DNA of 36,462 nt from Flavisolibacter longurius (GCA_013327885.1 JABUMY010000025.1:1-36462); one strand, 5' to 3'; shown: positions 16,543 through 25,722, counted from the stretch's first letter. The notes: generated from the sequence alone by a model not told the origin. Program-made: numbers and translations.

Positions 16543-18414
16543 ATGTTTTCGGACATCAACAACTCCAAAGAAGTCATTAAAAACAGGATGCTACGCTATG
16601 CCCTGAATTACTGGAACATCAAAAACATCGAAGATCTTGACCCGATGGTAAAGCTTCTGCTGGAAGCGCTATCATCTGAATTATACAATCTTGGGAATGA
16701 AGCCAAAGATACCCAGGTCAGGATACTGGAGAAAGTGGCAGGGCTACTGGCACCGGACTTCCTCACTGCACCCAATCCGGCACATGGTATCCTGTATGCA
16801 TCACCCCTGGAACCGACAGAGGTGCTGACACCGAATCTGGCTTTCCTGACACAAACCAAAGTGGCGAAGCGGCAAGGCGAAATGGGTGAAACAAGTGTGG
16901 AGCTTTCCTTTACGCCTATTGATTTCGTGCAGGTTTTTGATGTTCGTGTTTCGTATATGGCAACGGGGACCAATCTCTTTTCTCTCGACCCCGCACTTAC
17001 AAAACTGCTGATGGCACGTGGCAGCAGGGCAAAGGTTACAGAACCCTATGCTTTTTGGATTGGTCTGCACATCGACGGGAAGGTATCCAACATCAACAAC
17101 CTGTCTTTTCACTTCGATTGGAAGAACATGGAACCTGCCCTGGCACAACGTATGTACCAGCTTTTGCCGCTTGCCAAATGGTTTTGCAACGAGAAAGAAT
17201 TGCAGACATCCATTGGTCTGCCTTATGTACCCTCAAAAGAAAAAGTGGATACCTACCAATCTGTTTTCCTGGAGTATGATACGCTTCACCTGATGGAAAA
17301 AGACATCAAGCAGTTTTACGATCCCATGTTTGTGTGCATCAACCACACAGAGTCCCTTAGGATTCATGAAAGCAAAAAAAACTACCCGGCTGCATTCAAT
17401 ACCGTTTTTGCCGAAAATGATTTGCAGAAATTAGTCCAACCCCTGCTTTGGTTGAAAGTGGTTTTTCCGGCCACATTGCGACCTGATTTTTTAAACGACC
17501 TTTCCGTTTACACCAATGCTTTCCCCGTGGTCAACAGGCGATTGAACGATCTGAAATACAGGCTGAAAGGCGGCAGTAACATTGCACCCTTAAGAACCAC
17601 ATCCTTTGAACAATTTTTATCGGTGAAATCACTTTCAGATGAGGTTCGAGAATACAAACAGGTTCCCTACCATAAAACAGAAGAGGATATTGGAACCTTT
17701 ACAATTCGCAAAGGCGGGGTGGAGCGTTTTGATGAAAGAAATGCCCGGGACCTCATCAGTTACCTGCTGGAAATGTTACGCAACGAAAGTGCGGCCTTTG
17801 CTGCCTTTGGCTATGATTTCATCGCTACCTCATTAAAGGAGATGAACCAGAAAATTTCGCTGATGGAACAAAAGACCAGAGGATACATGAACAGTGGATT
17901 GGAGGTTCCCAACTACATTATCGTAAAGCCGCATGAAGGCCAGGATATGATGTATGTTGAATACTGGACAACCACTGCTGAACTAGCAAACGGCTTACGA
18001 GCCGGCACCCAGATGCAACAAGGTAAAGGTGCCCGGGTAAAGCAAGACCCCATTGTTCTGCTGACAAGCACCCTGGGTGGTAAAAACCGGCTGCGACCCG
18101 AAGAAAGGCTAAATGCTTTTCGCTACGGCATCACCACCCGCAACCGCATTATCACAAAGGAAGACATTCGCAATTTTTGTTTTTTTGAATTGAACAATCG
18201 CATTCAGAAAGTGTCGATAGAAAGAGGGTTCGAGATCGCACCTGGTGCGAAAGATGCGTTTAGACGGGTGATTAATGTGGTGCTAACCCCTTTCGAGGAA
18301 GATGCATTGGAAAGCAAGGAATGGCAGGTGTTGTGTGAACAATTGCGTTCTAAATTACAAAACCGGTCTGGCATGAGTAACGATTACCGTGTGGTCTTAC
18401 AGCACCCCGTCTAA
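16543..18414 (+). CDS. tssF: T6SS baseplate subunit TssF
   Basis: The 623-residue protein is of the VasA/TssF family and gp6-like. The N-terminus has SKEVIKNRMLRYALNYWNI, followed by GLLAPDFLTAPNPAHGILYASP, close to the conserved opening of TssF (a P-x-x-L-x-P-x-P-S/A type segment). A long beta-rich middle follows, then a C-terminal region with GGKNRLRPEERLNAFRYGI and TRNRIITKEDIRNFC, the gp6-type ending. TssF2-TssG forms the wedge that joins TssE and TssK. It is longer than in some Bacteroidota but within the family range. The stop is followed by 57 bp before tssG. Confidence 0.93.
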   Translation: MFSDINNSKEVIKNRMLRYALNYWNIKNIEDLDPMVKLLLEALSSELYNLGNEAKDTQVRILEKVAGLLAPDFLTAPNPAHGILYASPLEPTEVLTPNLAFLTQTKVAKRQGEMGETSVELSFTPIDFVQVFDVRVSYMATGTNLFSLDPALTKLLMARGSRAKVTEPYAFWIGLHIDGKVSNINNLSFHFDWKNMEPALAQRMYQLLPLAKWFCNEKELQTSIGLPYVPSKEKVDTYQSVFLEYDTLHLMEKDIKQFYDPMFVCINHTESLRIHESKKNYPAAFNTVFAENDLQKLVQPLLWLKVVFPATLRPDFLNDLSVYTNAFPVVNRRLNDLKYRLKGGSNIAPLRTTSFEQFLSVKSLSDEVREYKQVPYHKTEEDIGTFTIRKGGVERFDERNARDLISYLLEMLRNESAAFAAFGYDFIATSLKEMNQKISLMEQKTRGYMNSGLEVPNYIIVKPHEGQDMMYVEYWTTTAELANGLRAGTQMQQGKGARVKQDPIVLLTSTLGGKNRLRPEERLNAFRYGITTRNRIITKEDIRNFCFFELNNRIQKVSIERGFEIAPGAKDAFRRVINVVLTPFEEDALESKEWQVLCEQLRSKLQNRSGMSNDYRVVLQHPV

Positions 18415-18471
18415 AGATTTTGTTCTACGTTCTTACTCAATCCCAAACCATTCGGCAACAACCGTTAACGC

Positions 18472-19419
18472 ATGCAAGCAGACAACATTCCGCTATCACT
18501 CCTTGGTAACCTGGAAAAGGACTTTAAAGCCGAAGTCATAGCTGCTGAGATGCTTGAGCTGGGCATACCGCCAGACCGCATCCTAATCCTGATGCTTGGG
18601 GCTATGAAGCGATCGTTTCGCAAAGATGTGCAATCCATTGAGGAAGAGTCCTCATCCTATGACCATGCCGAATTAATTGTCATCAATACACCGAAAGAAG
18701 GTTTTTATGATATGTTGCCGGAGGGCTTATTTCACCATCCTTCAGGGCACAAAAATGCTCATACGGCAAAGGAGATCATTAAAATCATTGAGAAGCGCAA
18801 GGAGGAAGAACAACAGGCACGCCGGTTTTTTGTCCCGTTTGAAGCGGCTATCAATCACCTGCGCATGCAGCTAGCGTTCTATGAAAACCGGTTAGACAAG
18901 CGAACGCAATATGATGAACTGGTAACTATTTTTTCACCGTACTGGGACATCTTCCAATACCTCGATGCACGGCAAGCCAACCTTTTTCTCCACCTCATTC
19001 CTATTTTATATGACATCCGCGATAACCATCCTGTTGTGGAAGCCGTGTTGGAAATGATGTTGCAGGTTCCGGTAATGGTTCAGTTGCGAAGCCAGATGCC
19101 TATGCATACTCTCCAACCGGCTTTATCTAAAATGGGAGACAGTATGCTCGGCGTGGACCTGACCACGGGCAACGAGGTTTACAACGAAGGTGTGGATGAG
19201 ATCTTGGTAAAAATAGGGCCTGTAAGCAGCGAGGTCTATCAGGAATTGATGCCGGGTGGACCAAAACAACGATTGTTGGAGATGCTGATTGACCACTTCC
19301 TGCCGGTTCACCTTGACATTGTAACCGAAATTGACTTGCTTGATGTAAACCGGACCGTGAAGTTTGCAGATGGCGTAAATGCGTCGAACAGTGTGTTGGG
19401 ATCGGATACGTATCTCTAA
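18472..19419 (+). CDS. tssG: T6SS baseplate subunit TssG
   Basis: This 315-residue protein is identified mainly by its place directly after tssE and tssF and by its general pattern: a helical N-terminal half with FEAAINHLRMQLAFYENRLDKR, a middle FQYLDARQANLFLHLIP, and a beta-rich C-terminal half (LKFAD-like VKFADGVNASNSVLG). TssG is the gp53/VasB-like partner of TssF in the baseplate wedge. It lacks the His-rich, longer N-terminus of proteobacterial TssG, as is usual in subtype iii. It ends 4 bp from the end of the convergent DUF922 gene. Confidence 0.82.
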   Translation: MQADNIPLSLLGNLEKDFKAEVIAAEMLELGIPPDRILILMLGAMKRSFRKDVQSIEEESSSYDHAELIVINTPKEGFYDMLPEGLFHHPSGHKNAHTAKEIIKIIEKRKEEEQQARRFFVPFEAAINHLRMQLAFYENRLDKRTQYDELVTIFSPYWDIFQYLDARQANLFLHLIPILYDIRDNHPVVEAVLEMMLQVPVMVQLRSQMPMHTLQPALSKMGDSMLGVDLTTGNEVYNEGVDEILVKIGPVSSEVYQELMPGGPKQRLLEMLIDHFLPVHLDIVTEIDLLDVNRTVKFADGVNASNSVLGSDTYL

Positions 19420-19423
19420 AAAC

Positions 19424-19927
19424 TCATTGCGGCAGGTTGTCCAGAATGCCGTCAGGTTTTTGTTTTTCAGCACTGATGGCTTTGTTCCATTTTTCCTGTT
19501 CAGCTTTTTTCTGGCTGTGATCTGTTTGCTCGTCGTATCGGCTGTTGGTGGCATTGATCTTACGCTGCACGGCCTCCTGCAGCTTTTTTATTTTGTCATC
19601 CAATGCCTTGGTGCTCCTAGCCTTGGCAGTTAGTAACGACTGATACATTTCCCGCACACCCAGGGCTGTAATATCGTAATGCCCTTGCTCATGTTGCAAC
19701 AACTCGCCTGTTTTTTTGCTTTCCACTACCCATGATTGTTTTGTATCCATTGTTATGGTTACATCGGCGGTTTTTACAACAATGGCATTGCCTTCGCCCC
19801 GGCCATAGGCATAGCTCATTTTTGATGCAGCTTTTGTATACCCATCGGCATCTGAGCCGCCGGGCTTTGTTTTCTGGTGTGAGAATTCGGACCAGGTGAT
19901 GAGGTGATCAAAACCGTCGAGTGGCAT
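19424..19927 (-). CDS. DUF922-type putative zinc metalloprotease without signal peptide
   Basis: The 167-residue protein opens with a DUF922-type TWSEFSH segment. Beta strands (VTITMDTKQSWV) follow, then the zinc motif HEQGH at 79-83 in LLQHEQGHYDI and, downstream, YDEQTDHSQ (131-139) with His137 as a possible further ligand. The HExxH plus YDxxTxH pair is the DUF922 signature of predicted secreted Zn-proteases. Family members usually carry a signal peptide; none is visible here, so export would have to be by another route such as the T6SS. It is the last gene of the RHS effector module, 33 bp after the orphan 147-aa gene, and meets tssG end to end. Proteolysis is predicted, not shown. Confidence 0.85.
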   Translation of the reverse strand: MPLDGFDHLITWSEFSHQKTKPGGSDADGYTKAASKMSYAYGRGEGNAIVVKTADVTITMDTKQSWVVESKKTGELLQHEQGHYDITALGVREMYQSLLTAKARSTKALDDKIKKLQEAVQRKINATNSRYDEQTDHSQKKAEQEKWNKAISAEKQKPDGILDNLPQ

Positions 19928-19960
19928 ACGTGCTGTTTTCGAATGGAGAAATATTCGAGC

Positions 19961-20404
19961 TTATAGGTATCGTTCACCGGCATTGAGTTCAGCAATGACC
20001 TGCGCCGGCATGGAAGCCGTTAGCTTCCATTGCGGTACACCCCAGCCGGGCGGGTATTGCTCGTCATTGCTCAATTCTTTTGAATGATCCGTTTTAGCCA
20101 TCACTTTCACCAGGCGGTTGACCCCAACGGTCGTAAAGGTTTCCTGAAGCAGCAGGTCTTTTAGTTTGTCGGTATCCAACCCTTTTAAAGCTTCTTGGTT
20201 GATTTTGTGTTCCGCCACTTGCGTATAGCCAAGCAAGTTGAACTGGCTTTTTGTTGGCACCTGTAACAAAGCAGCTACAGTAGCACCATTTGCTAGGCGG
20301 CCGGCGTGGAAGCCAAGGATGTTTTCAAGTTCAGACAAGGTGCGACCCTTGATGTATTTTTCTTGGGTGATGCAGCCGCGGACGGTGAGGAATTGTGTTG
20401 ACAT
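19961..20404 (-). CDS. Conserved-looking protein of unknown function in effector module
   Basis: The 147-residue protein has no family I recognise. It is soluble with no signal peptide. The N-terminus reads MSTQFLTVRGCITQEKYIKG, then a mixed alpha/beta part with GFHAGRLANGATVAALLQVP and a C-terminal part ending in PAQVIAELNAGERYL. It precedes the DUF922 gene by 33 bp in the same orientation, so the two are probably expressed as a pair, downstream of the RHS toxin and immunity genes. Plausible roles are partner or carrier for the DUF922 protein, or a second immunity factor; neither is shown by sequence. Confidence 0.65.
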   Translation of the reverse strand: MSTQFLTVRGCITQEKYIKGRTLSELENILGFHAGRLANGATVAALLQVPTKSQFNLLGYTQVAEHKINQEALKGLDTDKLKDLLLQETFTTVGVNRLVKVMAKTDHSKELSNDEQYPPGWGVPQWKLTASMPAQVIAELNAGERYL

Positions 20405-20440
20405 GGTTTGGGTTTATAATGAAACTGCCTAAATTTCCAA

Positions 20441-20461
20441 GAACCACGAGTTCTCGTGTTC
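20441..20461. terminator. Hairpin between immunity gene and orphan/DUF922 pair
   Basis: CACGAG and CTCGTG (20445-20450 and 20453-20458) form a 6-bp stem with a 2-base loop, extended outward by GAAC/GTTC pairing with one bulged base. No T-run follows on the minus strand, so it may be an RNA-processing or partial termination signal rather than a strong intrinsic terminator. It separates the toxin/immunity pair from the downstream two genes. Confidence 0.35.
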
Positions 20462-20504
20462 TAATGGTTTGATGTCAGTCCAAACATTTTAATCAACTAA
20501 CGAT

Positions 20505-20840
20505 TTATAGCACTCTTAAGTCGTTGATTTCAACTACTTGGTGTCCATTTTGTTGTTTTGCTGACAGAAAGAGCGTTAAGTCACTCCTTCCTTCTTCTTC
20601 TGTCCATAGTGGAATGTAGACGTCTAATCTACTGTCATCTTTTATATAATAGACCTTCGAAAGTTCGAACGCTTCGTTAGGTAATGGGATTATGGTACAA
20701 CCATATTCTTCAATCACACGCTTTAAATCTTCCACTTGGACGCGGCCCATCCACCCTAATGATTTAATTTTTTCAAAATCCCTTTCAACAATGTATTGAA
20801 CCAACTCGGTCACGACGCCTTTAAATTGTTCAAGTTTCAT
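20505..20840 (-). CDS. Putative immunity protein to the RHS toxin (DUF7668-like)
   Basis: This is a 111-residue cytoplasmic protein with no signal peptide or membrane helix. The stretch VYIPLWTEEEGRSDLTLFLS resembles the conserved core of the DUF7668-type family (pLWT-EEGRSDL), found often beside polymorphic toxins. The gene begins only 3 bp after the RHS stop codon, the usual spacing of a toxin and its cognate immunity gene. It would bind the nuclease tip and protect the producer and its siblings. Its DNA looks more AT-rich than the RHS core, as expected for an exchangeable toxin/immunity cassette. The family name is from memory; the position is the stronger evidence. Confidence 0.82.
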   Translation of the reverse strand: MKLEQFKGVVTELVQYIVERDFEKIKSLGWMGRVQVEDLKRVIEEYGCTIIPLPNEAFELSKVYYIKDDSRLDVYIPLWTEEEGRSDLTLFLSAKQQNGHQVVEINDLRVL

Positions 20841-20843
20841 ATA

Positions 20844-21221
20844 TTATGGCTTATATCCTTTTTTTCTATTTCCAGGAATTCTCGTTTGTGTATTCATCCC
20901 GACACCAATTGACCTGAAGTACCTATCCGCTTCATGGATTGCTTGTCTAGCCTGCTCTTTAGATAATCCAGCTTTTCTTAATGCTCTGTACGCAATTCTT
21001 CGCTCAGCCGCATATGTGCCCCCACCTGCCCCCCTTTGCGCTTGAGTTGCGTTGTAGTGTGGAGATCCTTGTTGGGTTGACGGGCCTGAAAGTTGTACCC
21101 CAGGAGCTTTTTCCGTATCGTAGCCAGGTAGATCTCGTACCGCAGCATCTTGAATCACGTGATGGGCATCCTTTCTTCCTTCATCCCTCAATTGGCCAAT
21201 TGGAGTAGTGACATTTTCAGC
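20844..21221 (-). other. Exchangeable toxin tip of the RHS protein (AHH-like HNH/EndoVII fold)
   Basis: The last 125 residues follow the RHS core boundary at FLGLN. AHH lies at about residues 1401-1403 of the 1507; a GVQLSGP turn and a second His (GSPHYNATQ) follow, and then a helical part rich in Arg and Ala with GGGTYAAERRIAYRALRKAGLS. AHH plus a downstream turn and His is the arrangement of AHH-type HNH/EndoVII DNases. DNA cleavage in the target cell is the predicted effect. The nuclease call is by pattern only. Confidence 0.65.
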
Positions 21222-24200
21222 ATTTAATCCTAAAAAATCAACCCAAATATTTGAATCTCTCACGTAATTATAAAAACCTAATTCTCCACTTTTGTATCTT
21301 ATTGGATCTTGACTTAGGTAAAACCCTTCATGAATAGAATAGTATCGAAACCTATTGTAATATAATCCTGTTTCTACATCCTCATATTGCCCCTGATACC
21401 GAAATGGGCAGCTACCTACTTCTCCTTTCTCCATCCGCACTTTTCCATAGCTATCCAACTCACCTTCCCAAAATAAATTTCCATCTTCATAGTACATCTG
21501 TGTTGGTGTGCCCAGGTGGTCAGTCACAATGCTGTACTTCTTATTACCTTTAATTTTTCCGCAAGGCGAAAAACTGTCCGTATCAAATAGCCAGGTGGTA
21601 ATACCATTTTCGCCAACCTGCACATCGCTTAACTTTTCACCGGTAACGGCGTGTTCCTTCCACTCGTGCAGTGGCACGTTGCCGTCCCAAACAAATTTAG
21701 TGGTTGTATTCTTGTATCGCTTCCACAATCTTCTGCCCAAGGCATCATATGCAAAGGTCACTTCGGCCTTGTCGGGACGCACTACTTTGGTAAGCATGCC
21801 AGCACCGTTCCATTCGTACAGCCACACGTCACCGCCAACATGTTCTTTCTTTACGAGGTTTCCTTCCGCATCGTAGTGATATGTCCAACGTCCGGCTTTT
21901 TTCAATTGCCCTCCTGCAGCATATACCCGGTCTTTGCGGTCGGAAGATTGGTAAAGGTTCCCTACTGCATCCGGGTTGCGCAGCTGCTCTTCGCCATTCG
22001 GAAAAACAGTTTTCGCCAGGTTGCTCCACTGGTCATGTTCAAAACGGGTCACGCCTTTTTCATCACGGATTTGTTTAAGGCGGTCATTCACATCCCAGGT
22101 GTACTGCCGCTGCTTTCTTCGATTGAAAACAGCGCCTGCTTTATGTCCCACTTCCTGCAACACCGGCCGCCCTATTCCATCACGTTGCCACTTATTTACC
22201 ACGTTGCCCTGTAAAATGCGTTCAACTTCCAGGCCCAGTTTGTCATAGCCAAAACGTGCTGACCAGCCATTGGCCTCCGTTTGTATTACATCACCCAGTT
22301 GGTTGTATTGATGCGTGATGTCGGCTCCCAGGCTGCTGGTAGTTTTAACCCGGTTAACAAATGCATCATAAGCAGAAACGATCCATTCGCCATTCACCGA
22401 CTCCTTCACAATGTTGCCCATTACATCGCGGTCAAACTGCACATTGGCCGCATCGTTTACCGCTTTTAGCAGGTCACCGTCCGCACGGTACACGTAGGCT
22501 TCTTTGCTGCCATCGCTGTAGGCCACTTCAGTTACACGGCCGCAGGGATCATAACCATATTGGGTAAATCTTCCACCGGGACGATTCACCTTTGTGACCC
22601 AACTGGCTGCGTTGCGCTCATATATTCGGGCGATGTTATCGAAGCCGATTTCTTCGCTTACATTACCTGCAGGATCGAGTTGAAAGTGATAAGCAAGGCC
22701 ATGCTCGTTCACCACCTTGCGCAACTGCTCCTCCGTGTCATACAGAAAGCCAATAGTAGCGCCTGCCTCGGTTCGGCTGGTCAGTTTCCACAATCCTTTG
22801 TAGGTATAGCGAACGTCTTTTTGTTTGTCCCGGTAACGTACGACGTTGTCAAGGCCATCATAATCCAACAGAATGTCATTGCCGTCGAAATCAAGCACCC
22901 GTGTCATGCGGCCATTGACATCGTAAAACCGTTTTTGCCTGACACCATTTGGGTTCACGACTTCTGTACAATTGCCCAGCACATCGTAAGCGTACAGTGT
23001 TGTTGCGCCATCATCGGTTTGAATGGAAACCAGGTTAAGTTCAGCATCATATGCCAAACGGGTTATTGCCTCGCTGGCGCTAACGATTTCAGCTAATAGT
23101 CCATCTTCATAGCGGTAAACTGTTTTAGCACCTAGTGGATTTACCCGTTCCCGCACAGCGCCTTTTGCATCGTAGCTCCATTTCCACCGGCCACCGGCTG
23201 CATCAACAGCGCCTGTTGCCGCAAAGCGAAATTGCGGATGATAAAATTCGGTCTGCACAAACGCACCGCCCGGGTCAGTGGTAGCTACCCGGTTGCCCCA
23301 TTCGTCATAGGCATAAGCGGTTTGATTACCCAGGGGATCGGTTTCTGCCTCTAGCTCGTTGAAGCGATTGTAGCGATAGGTCCATTCCGCACCGTTGGGA
23401 TCAACGTATTTTGTAACCACACCGTTCTTATGATAAAATAGCTTTTGATGTCTTAGGCTGTTTGTCACCAACGTGCAGTTTGGGTCGGTATAATCAAACG
23501 TATAATGCAGGAGGTTGTCATCTCCCCACACCTCAACGCATTTGGCATCCGGACCTTTGCTCTTATTGTACCGAAACTGCCAGGTAAGCCCGTTACGCCA
23601 CACTTCCCGCACCATCAGGTGATTTTGGTATTCGAACAGCATGGGTTGTTCCAAAGCATCTGCATGCCTGGCAAGATCACCCTCCTCTGTGTACTCATAG
23701 CCAGCTATCACAACACTGCTGCGGCCACCAAACCGTGGGTCGGGACCTTCTATCAATGTGATACGGCCCCTTTCATCATTTGACACTTTCAGATTCCGGC
23801 CGGCACTGTCAATAATCTTTTTCAGAAGCCCGCTTTCGTTGTAAGCGAACCGTATGGCGAATCCTGCCCTGTTCGAAATGCTTTGCAGCACCCGGGCTTC
23901 AATACCATTCAATGCGCTTTTGTATTCTTTTTGGGTAAAGCGATAAATGCGTTCGTCCTTGTCGGTAACATAATAAAACCCCTCTTCATGCAGGTGCAGG
24001 AACAACTTTTCACTCCGGTTGAATGCTGGCTTTCCTATGATCGGCAATGAATGGAAATCAGCCGGTCGGCCATCGGCCATGCGCAATACTGCTGTTCCAG
24101 TTTTTTCATCCACAGCCAGTGCCATGTCGTAGCTATGGTGCCAGCCGTATCCTAGTGGTCCATTGTAGTTGCTGTTGCTGTACCAAACACGCTCCCATAC

Positions 24201-25367
24201 CAACGGGATAGGCCCGGGTAGTTTAACGTCTTCGTTGTCTGTATAAAAATAGCCGCCGGAAACATCCACCGGGTGACTTTGTCCCGTACCAATGGCCCGT
24301 GAGACTGCAGTAAGGGTTCGGCATCCCACCTTACCCCGAAGGGAAGTAAGCACCCGCTCAACCCCTCTCCTGCCAAGCTTTTTCAACTTGCCCAAACCAG
24401 CCTTAAAAAGCCTGTCGCCAAAAGCCAGCGGATTGATGGGCGTAGGAATGGAATTAACCAGCACAGGACGGCCCCAGGGAATGGGCATCACGGTACCCGA
24501 AGGAACAAACAGCTCTGCCTGCGGCCCTTCTGCAGGGGGTGCTTTTTTCGCACCGGCACGACGGCTCTTGAAAAGATCGATCGCACCAACATCCCAGCAA
24601 TTATAATTCAGGTGAAACGAACCAACCATCGGATCGCCATCAGCTACAACAAACAAACTACCAAGAAAAGCCTTCCCATGATTCTTTTTTACCGAAGCCT
24701 GAAAACCCGGGTGAAACCCAGCGCCCATAGGAATATGCGGCACCGTTTTGCATTGTGTACCTGTAATAGCACGGGGCACTATGCCGCCAAATTTCACCGA
24801 TGCGCTTAAACCAGCCAATCCCATCGCAATATCTGCAATGGCTGCTTTGTTTTTCGCCAATGAATTTGATACACTGTTTTCTCCTTCCTTTTCTTCTGGT
24901 AGTTGGTCTAGTGACTCCTTCTTAAATGTATTGATGAGACAACTCACCCAGTCTTTTGTATTAAACAAGACCGCAATAAACGGATGTGGCATAGGAACCG
25001 GAGCAGGCGCTGGAGGGATGGTAACCATATGCACATCGATGCCCATTACCGGGTCCATTTGTTTACCAGCGGGCATCGTGGCCTGCCCTTTAAATGCAGC
25101 CAAAGCCTTCATCACAGGCATAGCGGCTGTTGCAGAGAGTCGTCCTGATAAACCTTTTACGTTGTCGAATGCACCTTTTACAGCCATGGCAGCATCTACG
25201 ATGTTACCTTCTCCCGACACCAGGTTACTAATGGCAGCGCTAGCCTGTTTTACAGAATCGCGAGCCTCCTGCACATTGGCTCCAGCACCCTGGATTGACT
25301 GCCGGGAAGCACGATAGGCACCTTCCGGTTGTTCAGGGGGACTGTTATGATTCGAATCATGGCTCAT
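20844..25367 (-). CDS. PAAR-like/RHS-repeat T6SS effector with C-terminal AHH-type nuclease
   Basis: The protein has 1507 residues from the Met at 25367. I preferred this start over a Met 34 codons upstream, whose extra residues look non-coding. Residues 1-100 are Ala-rich helices. Residues about 105-330 are PAAR-like (MGIDVHMVTIPPAPAPVPMP, GDPMVGSFHLNY, SGTVMPIPWGRPV), expected to sit on the VgrG tip. A DUF6531-like start (HPVDVSGGYFYTDNEDVKLPG) follows, then about 20 YD/RHS repeats forming the cocoon, and the RHS core ending (YDSYGKV, FRYQGQYEDVETGLYYNRFRYY, DPI, FLGLN). The final 125 residues are the toxin (DAHHVIQDAAVRDLPGYD, GVQLSGPSTQQGSPHYNATQ), resembling AHH-type HNH/EndoVII nucleases. 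Its immunity gene follows after 3 bp. Confidence 0.92.
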   Translation of the reverse strand: MSHDSNHNSPPEQPEGAYRASRQSIQGAGANVQEARDSVKQASAAISNLVSGEGNIVDAAMAVKGAFDNVKGLSGRLSATAAMPVMKALAAFKGQATMPAGKQMDPVMGIDVHMVTIPPAPAPVPMPHPFIAVLFNTKDWVSCLINTFKKESLDQLPEEKEGENSVSNSLAKNKAAIADIAMGLAGLSASVKFGGIVPRAITGTQCKTVPHIPMGAGFHPGFQASVKKNHGKAFLGSLFVVADGDPMVGSFHLNYNCWDVGAIDLFKSRRAGAKKAPPAEGPQAELFVPSGTVMPIPWGRPVLVNSIPTPINPLAFGDRLFKAGLGKLKKLGRRGVERVLTSLRGKVGCRTLTAVSRAIGTGQSHPVDVSGGYFYTDNEDVKLPGPIPLVWERVWYSNSNYNGPLGYGWHHSYDMALAVDEKTGTAVLRMADGRPADFHSLPIIGKPAFNRSEKLFLHLHEEGFYYVTDKDERIYRFTQKEYKSALNGIEARVLQSISNRAGFAIRFAYNESGLLKKIIDSAGRNLKVSNDERGRITLIEGPDPRFGGRSSVVIAGYEYTEEGDLARHADALEQPMLFEYQNHLMVREVWRNGLTWQFRYNKSKGPDAKCVEVWGDDNLLHYTFDYTDPNCTLVTNSLRHQKLFYHKNGVVTKYVDPNGAEWTYRYNRFNELEAETDPLGNQTAYAYDEWGNRVATTDPGGAFVQTEFYHPQFRFAATGAVDAAGGRWKWSYDAKGAVRERVNPLGAKTVYRYEDGLLAEIVSASEAITRLAYDAELNLVSIQTDDGATTLYAYDVLGNCTEVVNPNGVRQKRFYDVNGRMTRVLDFDGNDILLDYDGLDNVVRYRDKQKDVRYTYKGLWKLTSRTEAGATIGFLYDTEEQLRKVVNEHGLAYHFQLDPAGNVSEEIGFDNIARIYERNAASWVTKVNRPGGRFTQYGYDPCGRVTEVAYSDGSKEAYVYRADGDLLKAVNDAANVQFDRDVMGNIVKESVNGEWIVSAYDAFVNRVKTTSSLGADITHQYNQLGDVIQTEANGWSARFGYDKLGLEVERILQGNVVNKWQRDGIGRPVLQEVGHKAGAVFNRRKQRQYTWDVNDRLKQIRDEKGVTRFEHDQWSNLAKTVFPNGEEQLRNPDAVGNLYQSSDRKDRVYAAGGQLKKAGRWTYHYDAEGNLVKKEHVGGDVWLYEWNGAGMLTKVVRPDKAEVTFAYDALGRRLWKRYKNTTTKFVWDGNVPLHEWKEHAVTGEKLSDVQVGENGITTWLFDTDSFSPCGKIKGNKKYSIVTDHLGTPTQMYYEDGNLFWEGELDSYGKVRMEKGEVGSCPFRYQGQYEDVETGLYYNRFRYYSIHEGFYLSQDPIRYKSGELGFYNYVRDSNIWVDFLGLNAENVTTPIGQLRDEGRKDAHHVIQDAAVRDLPGYDTEKAPGVQLSGPSTQQGSPHYNATQAQRGAGGGTYAAERRIAYRALRKAGLSKEQARQAIHEADRYFRSIGVGMNTQTRIPGNRKKGYKP

Positions 25368-25431
25368 ATTAATATATTCAAGGTTGTTTATATACAGTGC
25401 AGATAAACAAAGTGGATGTGTTAGACCTGCT

Positions 25432-25722
25432 TCAGGCTTTTGTGAACATTTTATACGACCACACAGCACCGGCTATCACCAGGAGCACGCCACCGACTGC
25501 ACCAATCACCCGGGCTGTATTGCGGCCTGCATAACGACTAACCTGACCAATGGTCCAGCGGTTGTGATAGGCTTCATCGGGTTTATATATCCAGTCCCAG
25601 TTTTTTATAGCGCCTACAATGCACAAAATGCCAAAAACCAACAGGGCCAGTGCCAGGGTTTTACCCAACAGCCCGGGATTGGCTTGTAAAAGGTTATTTG
25701 TGTTATGAACGCTTTCTTTCAT
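25432..25722 (-). CDS. Imm17-like two-helix membrane protein
   Basis: This small protein of 96 residues has membrane helices at about 19-39 and 70-92. Between them are KNWDWIYKPDEA and, near the second helix, RYAGRNTARVIGAVGG. NWDW followed by a GRxxARxxYxxxG-type stretch is the pattern of the Immunity 17 family, often found next to RHS and other polymorphic toxins in Bacteroidota. It lies upstream of the RHS gene rather than after it, so it is unlikely to be the cognate antitoxin of this nuclease. It may protect against another toxin, or help handle the RHS protein at the membrane. Confidence 0.75.
   Translation of the reverse strand: MKESVHNTNNLLQANPGLLGKTLALALLVFGILCIVGAIKNWDWIYKPDEAYHNRWTIGQVSRYAGRNTARVIGAVGGVLLVIAGAVWSYKMFTKA

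Noticed and set aside
24748-25317. 189-codon frame opposite the RHS N-terminus
   Set aside because: Antisense shadow of the Ala/Pro-rich PAAR-like region.
25368-25469. 34-residue upstream extension of the RHS protein
   Set aside because: Cys-rich, irregular sequence unlike the rest; the Met at 25367 begins the Ala-rich N-terminus and is the more natural start.
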